NCBI RefSeq assembly: GCF_023701695.1
Contig: NZ_JAJOZC010000001.1
Location: 5,827,894-5,891,893, forward strand
Origin: Streptomyces sp. RKAG290
GTDB lineage: Bacteria; Actinomycetota; Actinomycetes; Streptomycetales; Streptomycetaceae
DNA: 64,000 nucleotides
Direction: 5' to 3'
The position numbers and the translations under genes were made by a program. The notes under the pieces are model-generated. The model was not told where the DNA came from and ran no database searches. It was given only the letters and a program-made list of their open reading frames with translations. The first letter of the stretch is position 1; each line of letters opens with the position of its first letter. This document shows positions 35,878 through 45,875 of the stretch, piece by piece.

Positions 35878-36735
35878 GCTGACACTGCTGCGGGAACTGC
35901 GCGCCGACGCGCCCGCCCCGGACCGGGCCGCGCTGGCCGAAGGCCGGCAGCGGCTGACCGAGGCCGCCGGGCGGCGGCGCCGGCTGCGGGGGACTGGCGG
36001 CTCGCCGCGCTGGCGACCACCGCGGCGGTGGCCCTGACGACCGTGCTCGGCGCCCAGTACATCGGCGGCGACCAGGGCACCCTGCCCGGCGCCGCACCCG
36101 CGACCGTGTCCGAACTGGGCAGTGCCGCACAGGTGTTGCGGGACGCCGCCGACGAGGTCGCGGACGACCCGGTGCCGAAGCCGCGGGCGGGTCAGTGGGT
36201 CTACACCAAGGACCTGGAGATCCGGGCCCAGGAGGACGGCCCGGGGGAGGAGCGCGGCGGCCGCCGGGAGACCGAGCACTGGTACCGGTACGCGGACCCG
36301 GCCTTCGAGAACGGGAGGTCGGGCGACGACCACTCGCCCCGCGAAAGATTCCGGTTCCTGGCGGACCTGCCTGCCGACCCGGTCCAGGTGAGGAAGCGGG
36401 CCCGCGCCTTCTACCCGGGCAACGGCGAGAGCCCCGCCCGGCACGACTTCAGGGCGCTCCGGCTGCTGGCGTCGTCGTATCCCGCCGACCCGCGGGGGCT
36501 CGCCCAGGTGTACCGGGCGATGGCCACCGTCCCGGGACTGCGGGCCGTACAGACCCAGGACGCGCTGAACCGGCCGGTCATCGGCATCCACTTCCCGGGG
36601 GAGCGCGATCTGCTGCTCCTGGACGCGAAGACCTCGCGGTATGCGGGCAACGGCTCGCTGGACTCCCCGGTCGCGGACGGTGTCAGTGCCCTTCTGAGGA
36701 GCGTTCTGGTCGACCGGAAGGGGCAGCGGTCCTGA
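35864..36735 (+). CDS. CU044_5270-family membrane protein, frameshifted as read
   Basis: Starts at ATG 35864 within the end of the sigma gene: MAKDELTLLRELRADAPAPD, a short cytoplasmic region, then one transmembrane helix (LAALATTAAVALTTVLGA) and a large outside domain with AGQWVYTKDLEI and YPADPRGLAQVYRAMATVPG. The frame breaks in the G5 run 35988-35992; one added G gives RRRLRGDWRLAAL and a clean frame to 36735. The layout resembles membrane anti-sigma or sensor proteins. Repaired length is about 290 residues. Confidence 0.82.
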
Positions 36736-36758
36736 CCCTCCGGGTCGCGAGCCGTCAT

Positions 36759-36798
36759 CCGCCGTACGGGGGCCACGGGGGTGCTCCCCGTACGGCGG
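36759..36798 (+). terminator. Hairpin terminator after the sigma operon
   Basis: CCGCCGTACGGGG pairs perfectly with CCCCGTACGGCGG across a 14-base loop, 24 bases after the stop. Confidence 0.7.
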
Positions 36799-36884
36799 AC
36801 GGCGCGTGCGCAACCGGTGGCCCGCGACGCCCGGACGCTGAGACCGGTTCGCCGGGGCGGGGCCCGGCCGGTTAGGTTCTGGTC

Positions 36885-37874
36885 ATGACCGACACGACTT
36901 CCACCCGTACCACCGGCGCCGTCGCCGCCGGCCTCGCCACCATCGCCGGCGACGGTTCCGTTCTCGACACCTGGTTCCCCGCGCCCGAGCTCACCGCCGA
37001 GCCCGGCCCGGCCGGAACCGAGCGGCTCACCCCCGACCGTGCCGTCAACCTGCTCGGTGAGGGCGCCGCCAAGGCCATCGGCGTGGACGCCCGCCGCGGG
37101 GTCGAGGTCGTCGCCGTGCGTACGGTCATCGCCTCGCTCGACGACAAGCCGCTCGACGCGCACGACGCGTACCTGCGGCTGCATCTGCTCTCGCACCGCC
37201 TCGTCCAGCCGCACGGGCAGAACCTGGACGGCCTCTTCGGCCTCCTCACCAACGTGGCCTGGACCTCGCTCGGCCCGGTCGCCGTGGACGACCTGGAGAA
37301 GGTGCGGCTGAACGCCCGCGCCGAGGGCCTGCACCTCCAGGTCACCTCGGTCGACAAGTTCCCGCGCATGACGGACTACGTCGCGCCGAAGGGCGTCCGG
37401 ATCGCCGACGCCGACCGGGTGCGGCTCGGCGCGCACCTCGCCGCCGGCACCACCGTGATGCACGAGGGCTTCGTCAACTTCAACGCCGGCACCCTCGGCA
37501 CGTCGATGGTCGAGGGCCGGATCTCCGCCGGTGTCGTCGTCGGCAACGGCTCCGACATCGGCGGCGGCGCCTCCACCATGGGCACGCTCTCCGGCGGTGG
37601 CAAGGAGCGCATCGTGATCGGCGAGCGCTGCCTGGTCGGCGCCGAGGCCGGGGTCGGGATCGCGCTGGGCGACGAGTGCGTCGTGGAGGCCGGTCTGTAC
37701 GTCACCGCCGGAACCCGGGTCACCCTGCCGGACGGACAGGTGGTCAAGGCGCGTGAGCTCTCCGGCGCCTCGAACATCCTCTTCCGCCGCAACTCGGTGA
37801 CCGGCACCGTCGAGGCCCGCCCGAACAACGCGGTCTGGGGCGGCCTCAACGACGTCCTGCACAGCCACAACTAG
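36885..37874 (+). CDS. dapD: Tetrahydrodipicolinate N-succinyltransferase
   Basis: 329-residue enzyme of the succinylase branch of lysine and diaminopimelate synthesis. The C-terminal left-handed beta-helix is visible as hexapeptide repeats (RLGAHLAAGTTVMHEGFVN, ISAGVVVGNGSDIGGGASTMG, GERCLVGAEAGVGIALGDEC). The N-terminal part matches the actinobacterial class rather than the E. coli one. It is monocistronic and convergent with a DapA-family gene. Confidence 0.95.
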   Translation: MTDTTSTRTTGAVAAGLATIAGDGSVLDTWFPAPELTAEPGPAGTERLTPDRAVNLLGEGAAKAIGVDARRGVEVVAVRTVIASLDDKPLDAHDAYLRLHLLSHRLVQPHGQNLDGLFGLLTNVAWTSLGPVAVDDLEKVRLNARAEGLHLQVTSVDKFPRMTDYVAPKGVRIADADRVRLGAHLAAGTTVMHEGFVNFNAGTLGTSMVEGRISAGVVVGNGSDIGGGASTMGTLSGGGKERIVIGERCLVGAEAGVGIALGDECVVEAGLYVTAGTRVTLPDGQVVKARELSGASNILFRRNSVTGTVEARPNNAVWGGLNDVLHSHN

Positions 37875-37952
37875 GGTCTTTCCGTTCGGACCGGGCCGGA
37901 TCGGGGTGCGGCACCAGGGCACGCGAACCCGGCAGGATCCGGACGAGCGGCC

Positions 37953-38846
37953 CTAAAGTGCGGCGAGCAGTTCCCCGTACGCCCTTCGCAGCCCGTCGGC
38001 CGCCTCGCGCCCGGCGGGCTGCAGTGGTTCCCGGACCGGTCCCGCGTCCAGCAGCGCCTTCGCCGTCACGGTGCCGGGCAGCCCGGACGCCATCATCAGG
38101 ACGGTGAGCGGTGCCAGCAGCCCGTTCAGCCGGGCCGCCCGCGCGGTGTCGCCGGTGTCGAACGCGTCCAGTACGGACCGCAGCTGACGGGGCGCCACAT
38201 TGGCGACGGTGCTGACGTAGCCCGCCCCGCCCACCGCGTACAGCGGCAGGTTCAGTTCCTCGCAGCCCGAGTAGTACGCCAGGCCGGTGGCGGCGATCAC
38301 CCCGGTCGCGCCCAGCAGGTCCTGCGAACAGTCCTTCACCGCCACGACGCGTGGGTGCTCCGCAAGCCGCAGCATCGTCTCCGGTTCGATGCGGGTGCCG
38401 GTGCGGCCGGGGATGTCGTACAGCATCACCGGAAGGCCGGTCGACCCGGCGACGCGCAGGAAGTGCGCCTCGACAGCGGCCTGCGGGGGCCGGCTGTAGT
38501 ACGGGGTCACCACCAGCAGGCCGTCGGCGCCCGCCTGCTCCGCCTGCCGGGCCAGCTCCACGGTGTGCCGGGTGTCCGCACTGCCGACACCCGCGAGCAC
38601 CGGCACCTGCGAGCCGACCGCCTCCCGCACCGCGCGCAGCAGCGTGGCCTTCTCGGCGTCCGAGGTGGTCGGGGACTCCCCGGTGGTGCCGCTGAGCACC
38701 AGACCGTCGCAGCCGTCCGCGACCAGAGCGGCGGCGTGCGCTGCGGCGGCGTCCGGATCGAGCGCGCCGTCGGCGGTGAACGGCGTGATCATGGCGCAGA
38801 GGGCGCGGCCGAAGGGGCGCGGGCGGGACGGTGCGGGCGGCGTCAT
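37953..38846 (-). CDS. dapA: 4-hydroxy-tetrahydrodipicolinate synthase (DapA family)
   Basis: 297-residue DapA TIM barrel. Diagnostic features are SGTTGES (substrate carboxylate), VTPYYSRPPQ with the catalytic tyrosine, YDIPGRTG with the second tyrosine and the Schiff-base lysine in VVAVKDCSQ. All residues needed for pyruvate and aspartate-semialdehyde chemistry appear present, so the lysine assignment is reasonable, particularly next to dapD. Streptomycetes carry several DapA paralogues, so another aldolase role cannot be excluded. ATG 38846. Confidence 0.82.
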   Translation of the reverse strand: MTPPAPSRPRPFGRALCAMITPFTADGALDPDAAAAHAAALVADGCDGLVLSGTTGESPTTSDAEKATLLRAVREAVGSQVPVLAGVGSADTRHTVELARQAEQAGADGLLVVTPYYSRPPQAAVEAHFLRVAGSTGLPVMLYDIPGRTGTRIEPETMLRLAEHPRVVAVKDCSQDLLGATGVIAATGLAYYSGCEELNLPLYAVGGAGYVSTVANVAPRQLRSVLDAFDTGDTARAARLNGLLAPLTVLMMASGLPGTVTAKALLDAGPVREPLQPAGREAADGLRRAYGELLAAL

Positions 38847-38981
38847 GTCCCGAAGTGTCCGCCCCGCGGACCGTGAAGGTCCACTTAGTTCTTCTCCGGG
38901 TGAAGGTGAAGGAACACTCAACAATCGCCGCTCTGGCATGATCGGCCGAAATTCATGGCGGGCCGAAGTGGGGGCGGGTGC

Positions 38982-39649
38982 ATGAGCATGCGGGCAGTGA
39001 ACGGGACGGGGATACGCAGACCGGTCCTGGCGGCCCTGGCCGTGGCCGGGGCACTCACCCTGTCGGGGTGCGCGGGATTCCTGGTGCCGGCGGGGAGGGG
39101 GAGGCGGGCCCGAGTCCGTCGCGCACGGCCACGGCGGACGCGCTCGCGCCGACGCCCCCGGACATCGCGTCCGCGGCCCCCGAGCGCCCCGGGGCCCCCG
39201 TCCGGCCGACCCCCGCGCTCTCCGCCACCGGCTGCCCGGCCTCGGGCCTCGTCGTGGACATGGGGCCCGTGGAGGCCGCCCTCGGCCACCGGGCCGTCGG
39301 GCTCACCCTGACCAACTGCGGCAGCAAGCCCACCCGGGTCGACGGCTACCCCTCGGTCCAGGCCGTCGACGAGAACGGCGACGCGCTCCCGGTGAAGGTG
39401 AACCCCGGCTCGTCCTACTTCGGCACCGACCGGGGCCCCGAGGAGGTCATGCTGGCACCCGGGAAGACCATGACGTCCCTCCTCGTCTGGGTCTCCACCC
39501 CGACCGGCGGCGACCTGATCGAGGGCGACGCGCTGGAGATCGCCCCGGCGCCCGGTCTGGAGGCGCGCAGCTTCCCGCTGGAGGGCAGCGACGTGCGGCT
39601 GCTCGACGAGTTCAACATGACCGGCTGGCGGACCGCGCCGAGCCGGTGA
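38982..39649 (+). CDS. DUF4232-like lipoprotein, frameshifted as read
   Basis: ATG 38982 opens a lipoprotein signal: IRRPVLAALAVAGALTLSGC, with lipobox LSGC. The frame slips in the G-rich stretch 39092-39101; one added G continues as GEAGPSPSRTATADALAP into a domain with VVDMGPVEAALGHRAVGLTLTNC and GSKPTRVDGYPSVQAVDENG, the pattern of DUF4232 secreted proteins. Repaired length is about 220 residues. Function unknown; probably anchored on the outer face of the membrane. Confidence 0.78.
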
Positions 39650-39667
39650 GGGCGCCCGCCCCGGTCT

Positions 39668-40108
39668 TCAGAGGGTGAGCTTGAAACCTTCGTGGCTGGC
39701 GGCGAAGCCCAGCGACGCGTAGAACCGGTGCGCGTCCGTACGCTGCCTGTTGCTGGTCAGCTGCACCAGCGCGCACCCCCGCTGCCGTGCCCGCTCGACG
39801 GTCCGCTGCATCAGCTCCCGCCCGAGCCCGCCGCCCCGCCGGTCCGGCCTGATCCGGACGGCCTCGATCAGCGCCCGCTCGGCGCCGTGCCTGCCCAGCC
39901 CGGGGATGTAGGTGGCCTGCAGACAGCCCACCACCGTCCCGCCGTCCACCAGCACCAGGATCTCGTTGCGCGCGTCGGCCGTGACGTCGGCGAACGCCTT
40001 CTCGTACGCCTCGTCGACGACGACCGAGGCGGGGTCGACGACCTCGTCCTCGTCGGCGAGGAGCGCGAGCACGGCAGGCAGGTCCTGGCGGGTGGCGGTA
40101 CGCAGCAT
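39668..40108 (-). CDS. GNAT-family N-acetyltransferase
   Basis: 146 residues with the acetyl-CoA loop VRIRPDRRGGGLGRELMQ (Q/RxxGxG/A motif) and the C-terminal GCALVQLTSNRQRTDAHRFYASLGF block typical of the fold. The acceptor cannot be predicted. ATG 40108 is chosen over the GTG one codon earlier. A similar enzyme-sized gap of 34 bases separates it from the FemX-type gene on the same strand. Confidence 0.85.
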   Translation of the reverse strand: MLRTATRQDLPAVLALLADEDEVVDPASVVVDEAYEKAFADVTADARNEILVLVDGGTVVGCLQATYIPGLGRHGAERALIEAVRIRPDRRGGGLGRELMQRTVERARQRGCALVQLTSNRQRTDAHRFYASLGFAASHEGFKLTL

Positions 40109-40142
40109 CACGTCCCGGATTCTGGCACGGCGGCCCGGCGCG

Positions 40143-41260
40143 TCAGCGGCGGGCCATGTACAGGCCGAAGGCCTTGTGCAGCAGCCTGTTGACCGGGTAG
40201 TCCCACTCGCCGACGTACTCGGCCGCCCGGCCGCCGGTGCCGGCCTTGAAGCGCAGCAGACCCAGCAGGTGGTTGCCCTCGTCGAGGGTGTCGGTGATGC
40301 CGCGCAGGTCGTAGACGGTAGCGCCCTGTTCGTACGCGTCGCTCATCATCCGCCACTGGATGGCGTTGTTGGGCTGCACCTCGCGCCGGCGGCTCGTGGA
40401 GGCGCCGTAGGAGTACCAGACGTGGGTGCCGACCGTGAGCATCGTCGCCGCGGAGAGGATCTCCCCCTCGTGGTGCGCGAGATACAGCCGCATCCGGTCG
40501 GGGTCCTCGGCGCGCAGCGCGGTCCACATGCGCTGGAAGTAGGCGAGCGGGCGGGGGATGAAGCGGTCCCGCTCGGCCGTTTCGAGGTAAAGACCGTAGA
40601 ACGCTTCGAGGTCGTCGTGGCCGCCCTCGACCACCTTCACGCCCGCCTTCTCCGCCTTTTTGATGTTGCGCCGCCACTGCTGGTTCAGCCCGCCGCGGAT
40701 CTCCTCCAGCGACAGTCCGGCGAACGGCACCTGGAAGACGTACCGGGGCTGTCCGGCGCTGAAGCCGTCCGTGCTCTCGTCCTCGCCCTGCTGCCAGCCC
40801 AGGCGGCGCAGCTGGGCCACGACCTCGGCGGCCCGGGGCTCGGTCACGTCCGGCTCGACGTCGCGCAGCCGCCCCGCGGCCGGGTCGGGGATGGCGTCCT
40901 TGACGGTCTGCGCCTCCCAGCGGCGGACGACCACGGGCGGGCCCATCCGTACCGTGAACGCGCCCTGTGCCTTCACATGGGCCACCAGCGGATCCAGCCA
41001 GGGCCCCAGATCACCCTCGTGCCACGGGATGACCGGGCCCTCCGGCAGATAGGCCAGATACCGCTTCACCCGGGGATCGGGCGGTACAGCACCAGGCCGG
41101 CGCCGACGAGCTGCCCGCCCTCGAACCAGCCGATGCTCTCCGCGCGCCAGTCGGGCTTCACCTCGCCCCACGACGGGACCTGCATATGGCTCACGGAACT
41201 GCGGCCGGCGACAAAGGCCAGGTGCTGCTCGCGCGTGATGCCCTCGACCCGCAGCGACAT
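40143..41260 (-). CDS. FemX-type peptidyltransferase, frameshifted as read
   Basis: Fem-family enzyme, probably adding glycine from glycyl-tRNA to the lipid II stem peptide, as needed for the single-glycine bridge in Streptomyces walls. Starts MSLRVEGITREQHLAFVAG with MQVPSWGEVK. The frame breaks in the run read as GGGG at 41072-41075 (C4 on the coding strand); one added base joins VLYRPIP to VKRYLAYLPEGP. The remaining two GNAT-like folds contain NQQWRRNIKKAEKAGVKV, YGASTSRRREVQPNNAIQW and YDLRGITDTLDEGNHL. Repaired length is about 372 residues. Confidence 0.88.
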
Positions 41261-41408
41261 GCGGTTCTCCGTTCGTAGTCCGGTTTGTCAGCCTAAGGGC
41301 TCTCCCGGCCGCGGACCGGGCGGACCGCTGTTGACCTCAACCGCGCTTCACGTCACAGGGTGGCTGTCACGGGCGCACCGCAGGGGAGCGCCGGTGAGGG
41401 GAGCAGTC

Positions 41409-42125
41409 ATGACCGTGGAGTTCGTGTCCGGGCCCGATGTCACCCGCTCGGACGCGGGGATCGTCAAGGCCAGTACCTGGGACGTCGGCACGCCGGAGCG
41501 GCAGCGACAGGCCGTCGAGGCCGTCCGGGCCGCGTGGGGCAGCCGGGAATGGCCGCACCCGGGGCTGCTCTCGTACACCGTGCACGTGGGGGAGGACGGG
41601 CGGACGCTGTTCCACTACTCGCAGTGGACGGAGCAGGAGAGCTACCAGGCCTTCGTCCGGGACGGCAGGGATGCGCGCAACGCCGAGATCGACGCCGCCG
41701 TGCCGGGCATCGAACGGCTCGGGCTGCACACCTACGAGCTGTACCGCTCCTCGTCGCCGGACGGGCCGGACGAGCGGGAGCCGGGGACCGTCGTGATCGT
41801 CGACGTCGAGTTCGACGGGGCGGACACGGCCCGCCAACGCGACTGGGTGGACGGCGTGTTCGAGGCGCTCGGGACGGACCCGGCGCCCGCGCCCGGAGGC
41901 ATCGCCGCGCACTTCCATGTGAGCACCGACGGGACCCGGGTGCTCAATTACGCACAATGGGTGAGCGCACAGGCCCACATCGACGCACTGGCCGCTCCCG
42001 GGAACGGGGTCGGGTCGCGCACGCCGCAGTGGGAGCGGGTGCAGACCTACCCGGGGATCAAGGGCGGCGGAGTACACCGCTACACCCCCGCGCTCAGTCT
42101 GCGGCCGGGCGACGGGAAGCGGTGA
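41409..42125 (+). CDS. Tandem antibiotic-biosynthesis-monooxygenase-fold protein
   Basis: 238 residues with two ABM-like ferredoxin folds. Repeat 1 (about 15-110) ends FHYSQWTEQESYQAFV; repeat 2 (about 125-220) ends LNYAQWVSAQAHIDAL. Both keep the YSQW/YAQW strand and helix. Such proteins can be cofactor-free oxygenases or haem-degrading or stress enzymes; the substrate is unknown and no biosynthetic cluster surrounds it. ATG 41409 follows GAGGGGAG. Confidence 0.8.
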   Translation: MTVEFVSGPDVTRSDAGIVKASTWDVGTPERQRQAVEAVRAAWGSREWPHPGLLSYTVHVGEDGRTLFHYSQWTEQESYQAFVRDGRDARNAEIDAAVPGIERLGLHTYELYRSSSPDGPDEREPGTVVIVDVEFDGADTARQRDWVDGVFEALGTDPAPAPGGIAAHFHVSTDGTRVLNYAQWVSAQAHIDALAAPGNGVGSRTPQWERVQTYPGIKGGGVHRYTPALSLRPGDGKR

Positions 42126-42300
42126 TCGCGGGCGTGCGGCCGCCGGGCGCCGGGGCTCCGCGGCCGGGCGCCCGCGGTCCGGCCCGTGCACCGGGCGGCG
42201 TACGGCGAAATGCGTCTACGCTTGGGCCGCCTGTCCCCGTACGCGCCCGGCGCCATGGCCCCGGCGGGTACGCCCCGTACGTTCCTAGGAGACCCCCCTG

Positions 42301-43788
42301 ATGTCCGCAGAGCGCCCCACCCTGCCCCCGGTACGGCTGCACACCGAGGCGGAGCTGGCACGGGACGCGCTTGCCGCGCCGCTGCTCGCCCGTGCCGTCC
42401 GGCTCGCCCGCTGGGCCGGCCCCGGCACCCGGGTCGGCGCCGGCGGCGAGCTCGTCGACGCACAGCTGCCCGCGGCGGCCGAGCACCTCGGCCTCACCGC
42501 GGACGAGGACGGTGCGGCGGAGGCCAGCGAGGCCTGGCGGCTCGCGGTCGACACCGGGCTCGTCGAGGTCGAGGACCCGGAGGCGGACGACGAGACGGGG
42601 CCGGGCACGGACGAGGACGGCTTCGGCGAGGAGGCGGAGGGCACCGTCACCGCCGGCGAGAACCTGGCGCTGCTGACCGGCGGTTCACCCCAGGACGTCC
42701 TGGCGATCTGGCTCGACGGCCTGGAGGCCGCCCACGCCGACGCCACCGCCCCCTTCTTCGACGACTTCGCCGACCTCGTCGGCGAGGACGGTTCGATCGA
42801 CTTCGACGCCCTGGACTGGGACCCGGAGACCGAGGCGGAGTTCCTCGACGGGGTACTCGGCAACCTCTACCTCCTCACCGTCGGCGACGCCGCCGGTGCC
42901 CCCGTGCCGCTGCCCGCGCTCGCCGCCTCGATGATCGTGCCCGACGACATGGGTGAGCCCACCGACGACATCCTGGAGCAGGTCTCGGACGCGATGATGC
43001 GCCTCGACGACCAGTTCCGGGTCCTGGAGCCCATCGGCATCGTCGAGTACCGGCCGGTGGACGAGGCGTTGCTGGCCGAGGACGGCGCGGACGCCACGCC
43101 GCCGGTCGACGACGAGGACGTCACCCGGTACGGGATGGTGAAGCTGACCCCCCTCGGCCTGTACGGCATCCGGGCCCGGATGCTGGACGCCGGTGTGGAG
43201 GCCCCGGCGATCGGGGACCTCGCGGACAAGGGCGCCGACGCGCTCCTCGGCGGCATCGCGTACTACCCGGAGGAGGCGGCCCGCAGCGAGGTCCAGCTGT
43301 GGCTCGCCGCACGCGGCGCCGACGGGGCGGCCGCCGAACTCCTGGACGCCGCACGCGGCGAGGACGCGCAGGCACCCCTGCGGCGGCTGCACTGCCAGCA
43401 GGCGCTCGCCCTGGTCGGCGCGGAGGCCGAACCCGCGGTGCGCGCCGTGCTCGACGACGGGGAGCTGGGCGGGCTCGCACGGGTCTGGCTCGCGGAGCTC
43501 GGCGCCGCCGACGTGCCCGCACCGCCGGAGTCGATGATCTTCTGGCTCGCCGTGGACACGATCGCGGCGCAGCTGGAGGCGGACGGCGACCTGGACGAGC
43601 TGCAGGGCCTGGTCGAGGGGCTGTCCGGACAGCACAGCGGCTTCTTCGACGAGGTGTGGCGGGTGGACCACCCGGCGACGGCGGACGTCCTTGAGGCGAT
43701 GGGCCGGCTGCACAGCGACAAGAAGCAGGCCAAGGAGGCCCGCAAGGCCGCCTTCAAGGCCCGGTCCCGGAGCGGCTCGGGCAGCTAG
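42301..43788 (+). CDS. Acidic conserved protein of unknown function
   Basis: 495 residues, cytoplasmic by appearance, very acidic in the linker near residues 95-125. It carries an ARGADGAAAELLDAARGEDAQ-like alpha-solenoid region near 330-400 and a Lys/Arg-rich tail. It looks like a helical repeat or plant-plasmid-like hypothetical found in Streptomyces; I do not recognise a catalytic domain. ATG 42301 after AGGAGACCCCC is clear. It is monocistronic. Confidence 0.75.
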   Translation: MSAERPTLPPVRLHTEAELARDALAAPLLARAVRLARWAGPGTRVGAGGELVDAQLPAAAEHLGLTADEDGAAEASEAWRLAVDTGLVEVEDPEADDETGPGTDEDGFGEEAEGTVTAGENLALLTGGSPQDVLAIWLDGLEAAHADATAPFFDDFADLVGEDGSIDFDALDWDPETEAEFLDGVLGNLYLLTVGDAAGAPVPLPALAASMIVPDDMGEPTDDILEQVSDAMMRLDDQFRVLEPIGIVEYRPVDEALLAEDGADATPPVDDEDVTRYGMVKLTPLGLYGIRARMLDAGVEAPAIGDLADKGADALLGGIAYYPEEAARSEVQLWLAARGADGAAAELLDAARGEDAQAPLRRLHCQQALALVGAEAEPAVRAVLDDGELGGLARVWLAELGAADVPAPPESMIFWLAVDTIAAQLEADGDLDELQGLVEGLSGQHSGFFDEVWRVDHPATADVLEAMGRLHSDKKQAKEARKAAFKARSRSGSGS

Positions 43789-43942
43789 AGAGCCTACGGA
43801 CGAGGGCGGCCGGGGGCCGGGTCCGGCGGGGAAGTTCACGGAACGGATTCCCTCGAAGTCGTCCTCAGTTCAACTGGTGTTGGCGCAGGGGCGGGACGGT
43901 GATCCCGCAACCAACCCGTCCCAGCTGCACCAGGAGTACGTG

Positions 43943-45436
43943 ATGGCCTTCACGCGCAGGGAATTCAGCAGACAGTCCGCCCTCACCGGTGCCGGCATCG
44001 CCCTCACCGGAACCGTCGCCGCGCTGGCCACCGCGCCCGGCGCCCTCGCCGCCGGGGACCCGAAGCACGGCCACGACGACCACGGCCACGGTCACGACCA
44101 CGACGGACACGGGCACGACGGACACGGACACAGCGACGGGCCGGGCTACGGGGCGCTGCTCCCCGACCCGAAGGGCATAGTCGCGCTGCCCGCCGGATTC
44201 TCGTACAAGGTCATCACCCACAGCGGCGTCACCAAGCTGGAGACCGGTGAGTTCACCCCCTCCAACCACGACGGCACGGCCACCTTCGAGGGCCCGCGCG
44301 GCGTCACCCTGCTGGTGAACAACCACGAACTGAGCGGCACCCGCGCCGACTGGGAGCACCCGGTCCCGCTCACCGACGGTCTGGTCTACGACGCGGTCGC
44401 GGCCGGCGGCTGCACCGTCGTGGAGACCCGCCGCGACGGCCGCACCGCCGAATGGGTCGGCATCGCCGGCACCTCCACCAACTGCGCGGGCGGCGCCTCC
44501 CCGTGGGGCACCTGGCTCACCTGCGAGGAGACCGAGGACAAGGCCGGGAAGAACGGTCTGCTCAAGGACCACGGCTACGTCTTCGAGGTCGACCCGCAGG
44601 ACAGGCACGCCAACCGCGACCCGCACCCCGTCAAGGCGTTCGGCCGGTACGCCCACGAGGCCGTCGTCATCGACCCGAAGCAGGGCCACGCCTACCTCAC
44701 CGAGGACGCGGCCGGCCCCAACGGGCTGCTCTACCGCTGGGTCCCGCCGCACGGCTTCCGGCACGGCCGCGGCAAGCTGCGCACGCTCGCCGACGACGCC
44801 GGTGTCCTGCAGGCCACCAGGTGCTTCGACCGGAGCGGCAGGTTCGTCGACGACCTCTCCCGCGCCACCGAGATCGGCACGGTCTATGGCGTGGACTGGG
44901 TCGACGTCCCCGACCGCGACGCCAGGACCGTCTCGGTGCGCAAGCAGTTCGGCGACAAGGACGTCACCCGGGCCCGCAAGCTCGAAGGCATGTGGTGGAG
45001 CGACGGCGGCGCCTACATCGTCTCCTCGTTCGCCCGCGCGGAGAGCCCCGTCCAGCACGACGGCCAGGTCTGGTTCTACGACCCCAAGCGCCGCACGCTG
45101 ACGCTGAAGGTGCTCCTCGGCGTCAACGCCGACCCCTCCAAGGACGGCGCCTTCGACGGCCCGGACAACATCACCGTCTCGCCGTACGGCGGCCTGGTGA
45201 TCGCCGAGGACGGCGAGGGCGTCCAGCACCTGTTCGGGGCGACCGAGAGCGGCCGCACGTACCCCATCGCGCGCAACGAACTGAACGCCGGAACCGAGGC
45301 GGAGCCGGAGTACAGCGAGTTCACCGGCGTGACGTTCTCGCCCGACGGCAAGACGCTCTACGCCAACATCCAGACGCCGGGGATCATGCTGGCCATCACG
45401 GGCCCGTGGAAGCGTCAGCCGCGGCGGGACCGGTAA
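43943..45436 (+). CDS. Secreted PhoX-like (DUF839) phosphatase
   Basis: 497 residues. A Tat signal (TRREFSRQSALTGAG, hydrophobic core, then ALAAG) is followed by a His/Asp/Gly-rich linker of about 30 residues (HGHDDHGHGHD...) that could bind metal. The rest is a beta-propeller with NNHELSGTRADW, GIAGTSTNCAGGASPWGTW, LTCEETEDK, AHEAVVIDP and DGPDNITVSPYGGLVIAEDG, typical of PhoX/DUF839. Family members hydrolyse phosphomonoesters using iron and calcium. ATG 43943. Confidence 0.85.
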   Translation: MAFTRREFSRQSALTGAGIALTGTVAALATAPGALAAGDPKHGHDDHGHGHDHDGHGHDGHGHSDGPGYGALLPDPKGIVALPAGFSYKVITHSGVTKLETGEFTPSNHDGTATFEGPRGVTLLVNNHELSGTRADWEHPVPLTDGLVYDAVAAGGCTVVETRRDGRTAEWVGIAGTSTNCAGGASPWGTWLTCEETEDKAGKNGLLKDHGYVFEVDPQDRHANRDPHPVKAFGRYAHEAVVIDPKQGHAYLTEDAAGPNGLLYRWVPPHGFRHGRGKLRTLADDAGVLQATRCFDRSGRFVDDLSRATEIGTVYGVDWVDVPDRDARTVSVRKQFGDKDVTRARKLEGMWWSDGGAYIVSSFARAESPVQHDGQVWFYDPKRRTLTLKVLLGVNADPSKDGAFDGPDNITVSPYGGLVIAEDGEGVQHLFGATESGRTYPIARNELNAGTEAEPEYSEFTGVTFSPDGKTLYANIQTPGIMLAITGPWKRQPRRDR

Positions 45437-45875
45437 CCCGTACGAGCGAGCCGGACCGGTCTGCCCGGGGTCACCCGACGACCGGACCGGTCTGCTCCGG
45501 CGCCGCCCGGTAAGGGGGCGTGACGGTGCGGCGCGGGCTCCCGCGATGCCGGGCGATGAGGGCCGGCCGGCCCTCTCCGTGACACGGAGCGGTGCGCCGG
45601 TGACGGCCCGCGGCGAGGCCGGAACGGCCGCGCAGGCCGCGCCACCGGCCCGCGCCCCGGGCCCGGCCGACGCGGTGCGGACACCCTCGCGGGAAAGCGA
45701 TAACCGCCACACCTCCGGGGCCTTCCGGACGCCGCGCTCCGGCGTGGTGCCCTTGCCGGGAGCGGGTCGGGAGGCCGGGCGGCCGCGGAATCGCTGATTA
45801 CGAATCCGGCATCAGTGGGGCTCCAGGAGCGGTCGGGCATGGCGTCGGGCGTTTCCAGGGCGCATACTCAAGGTA
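45437..45875 (+). other. 439-base region with no gene
   Basis: I see no credible ORF on either strand. The 14-base sequence CCGGACCGGTCTGC occurs twice, at 45451-45464 and 45482-45495. The promoter of the following small gene is expected near 45800-45860 but has no clear consensus. Confidence 0.4.

Noticed and set aside
37953..38846. Reassigning this DapA-family gene to sugar-acid metabolism
   Set aside because: It keeps the TTGES, YYSRP and YDIPGRTG residues of lysine-pathway DapA and sits beside dapD, far from the sugar-acid genes.
44041..44145. Short CRISPR-like or microsatellite repeat (GGCCACGAC...CACGGACACGG)
   Set aside because: It encodes the His/Asp/Gly-rich linker of the PhoX-like protein in frame; units are irregular and lack spacers.
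45415..45840. Possible minus-strand gene after the PhoX-like gene
   Set aside because: Arg/Pro-rich peptide, no ribosome site and no sensible third-position bias; treated as non-coding.
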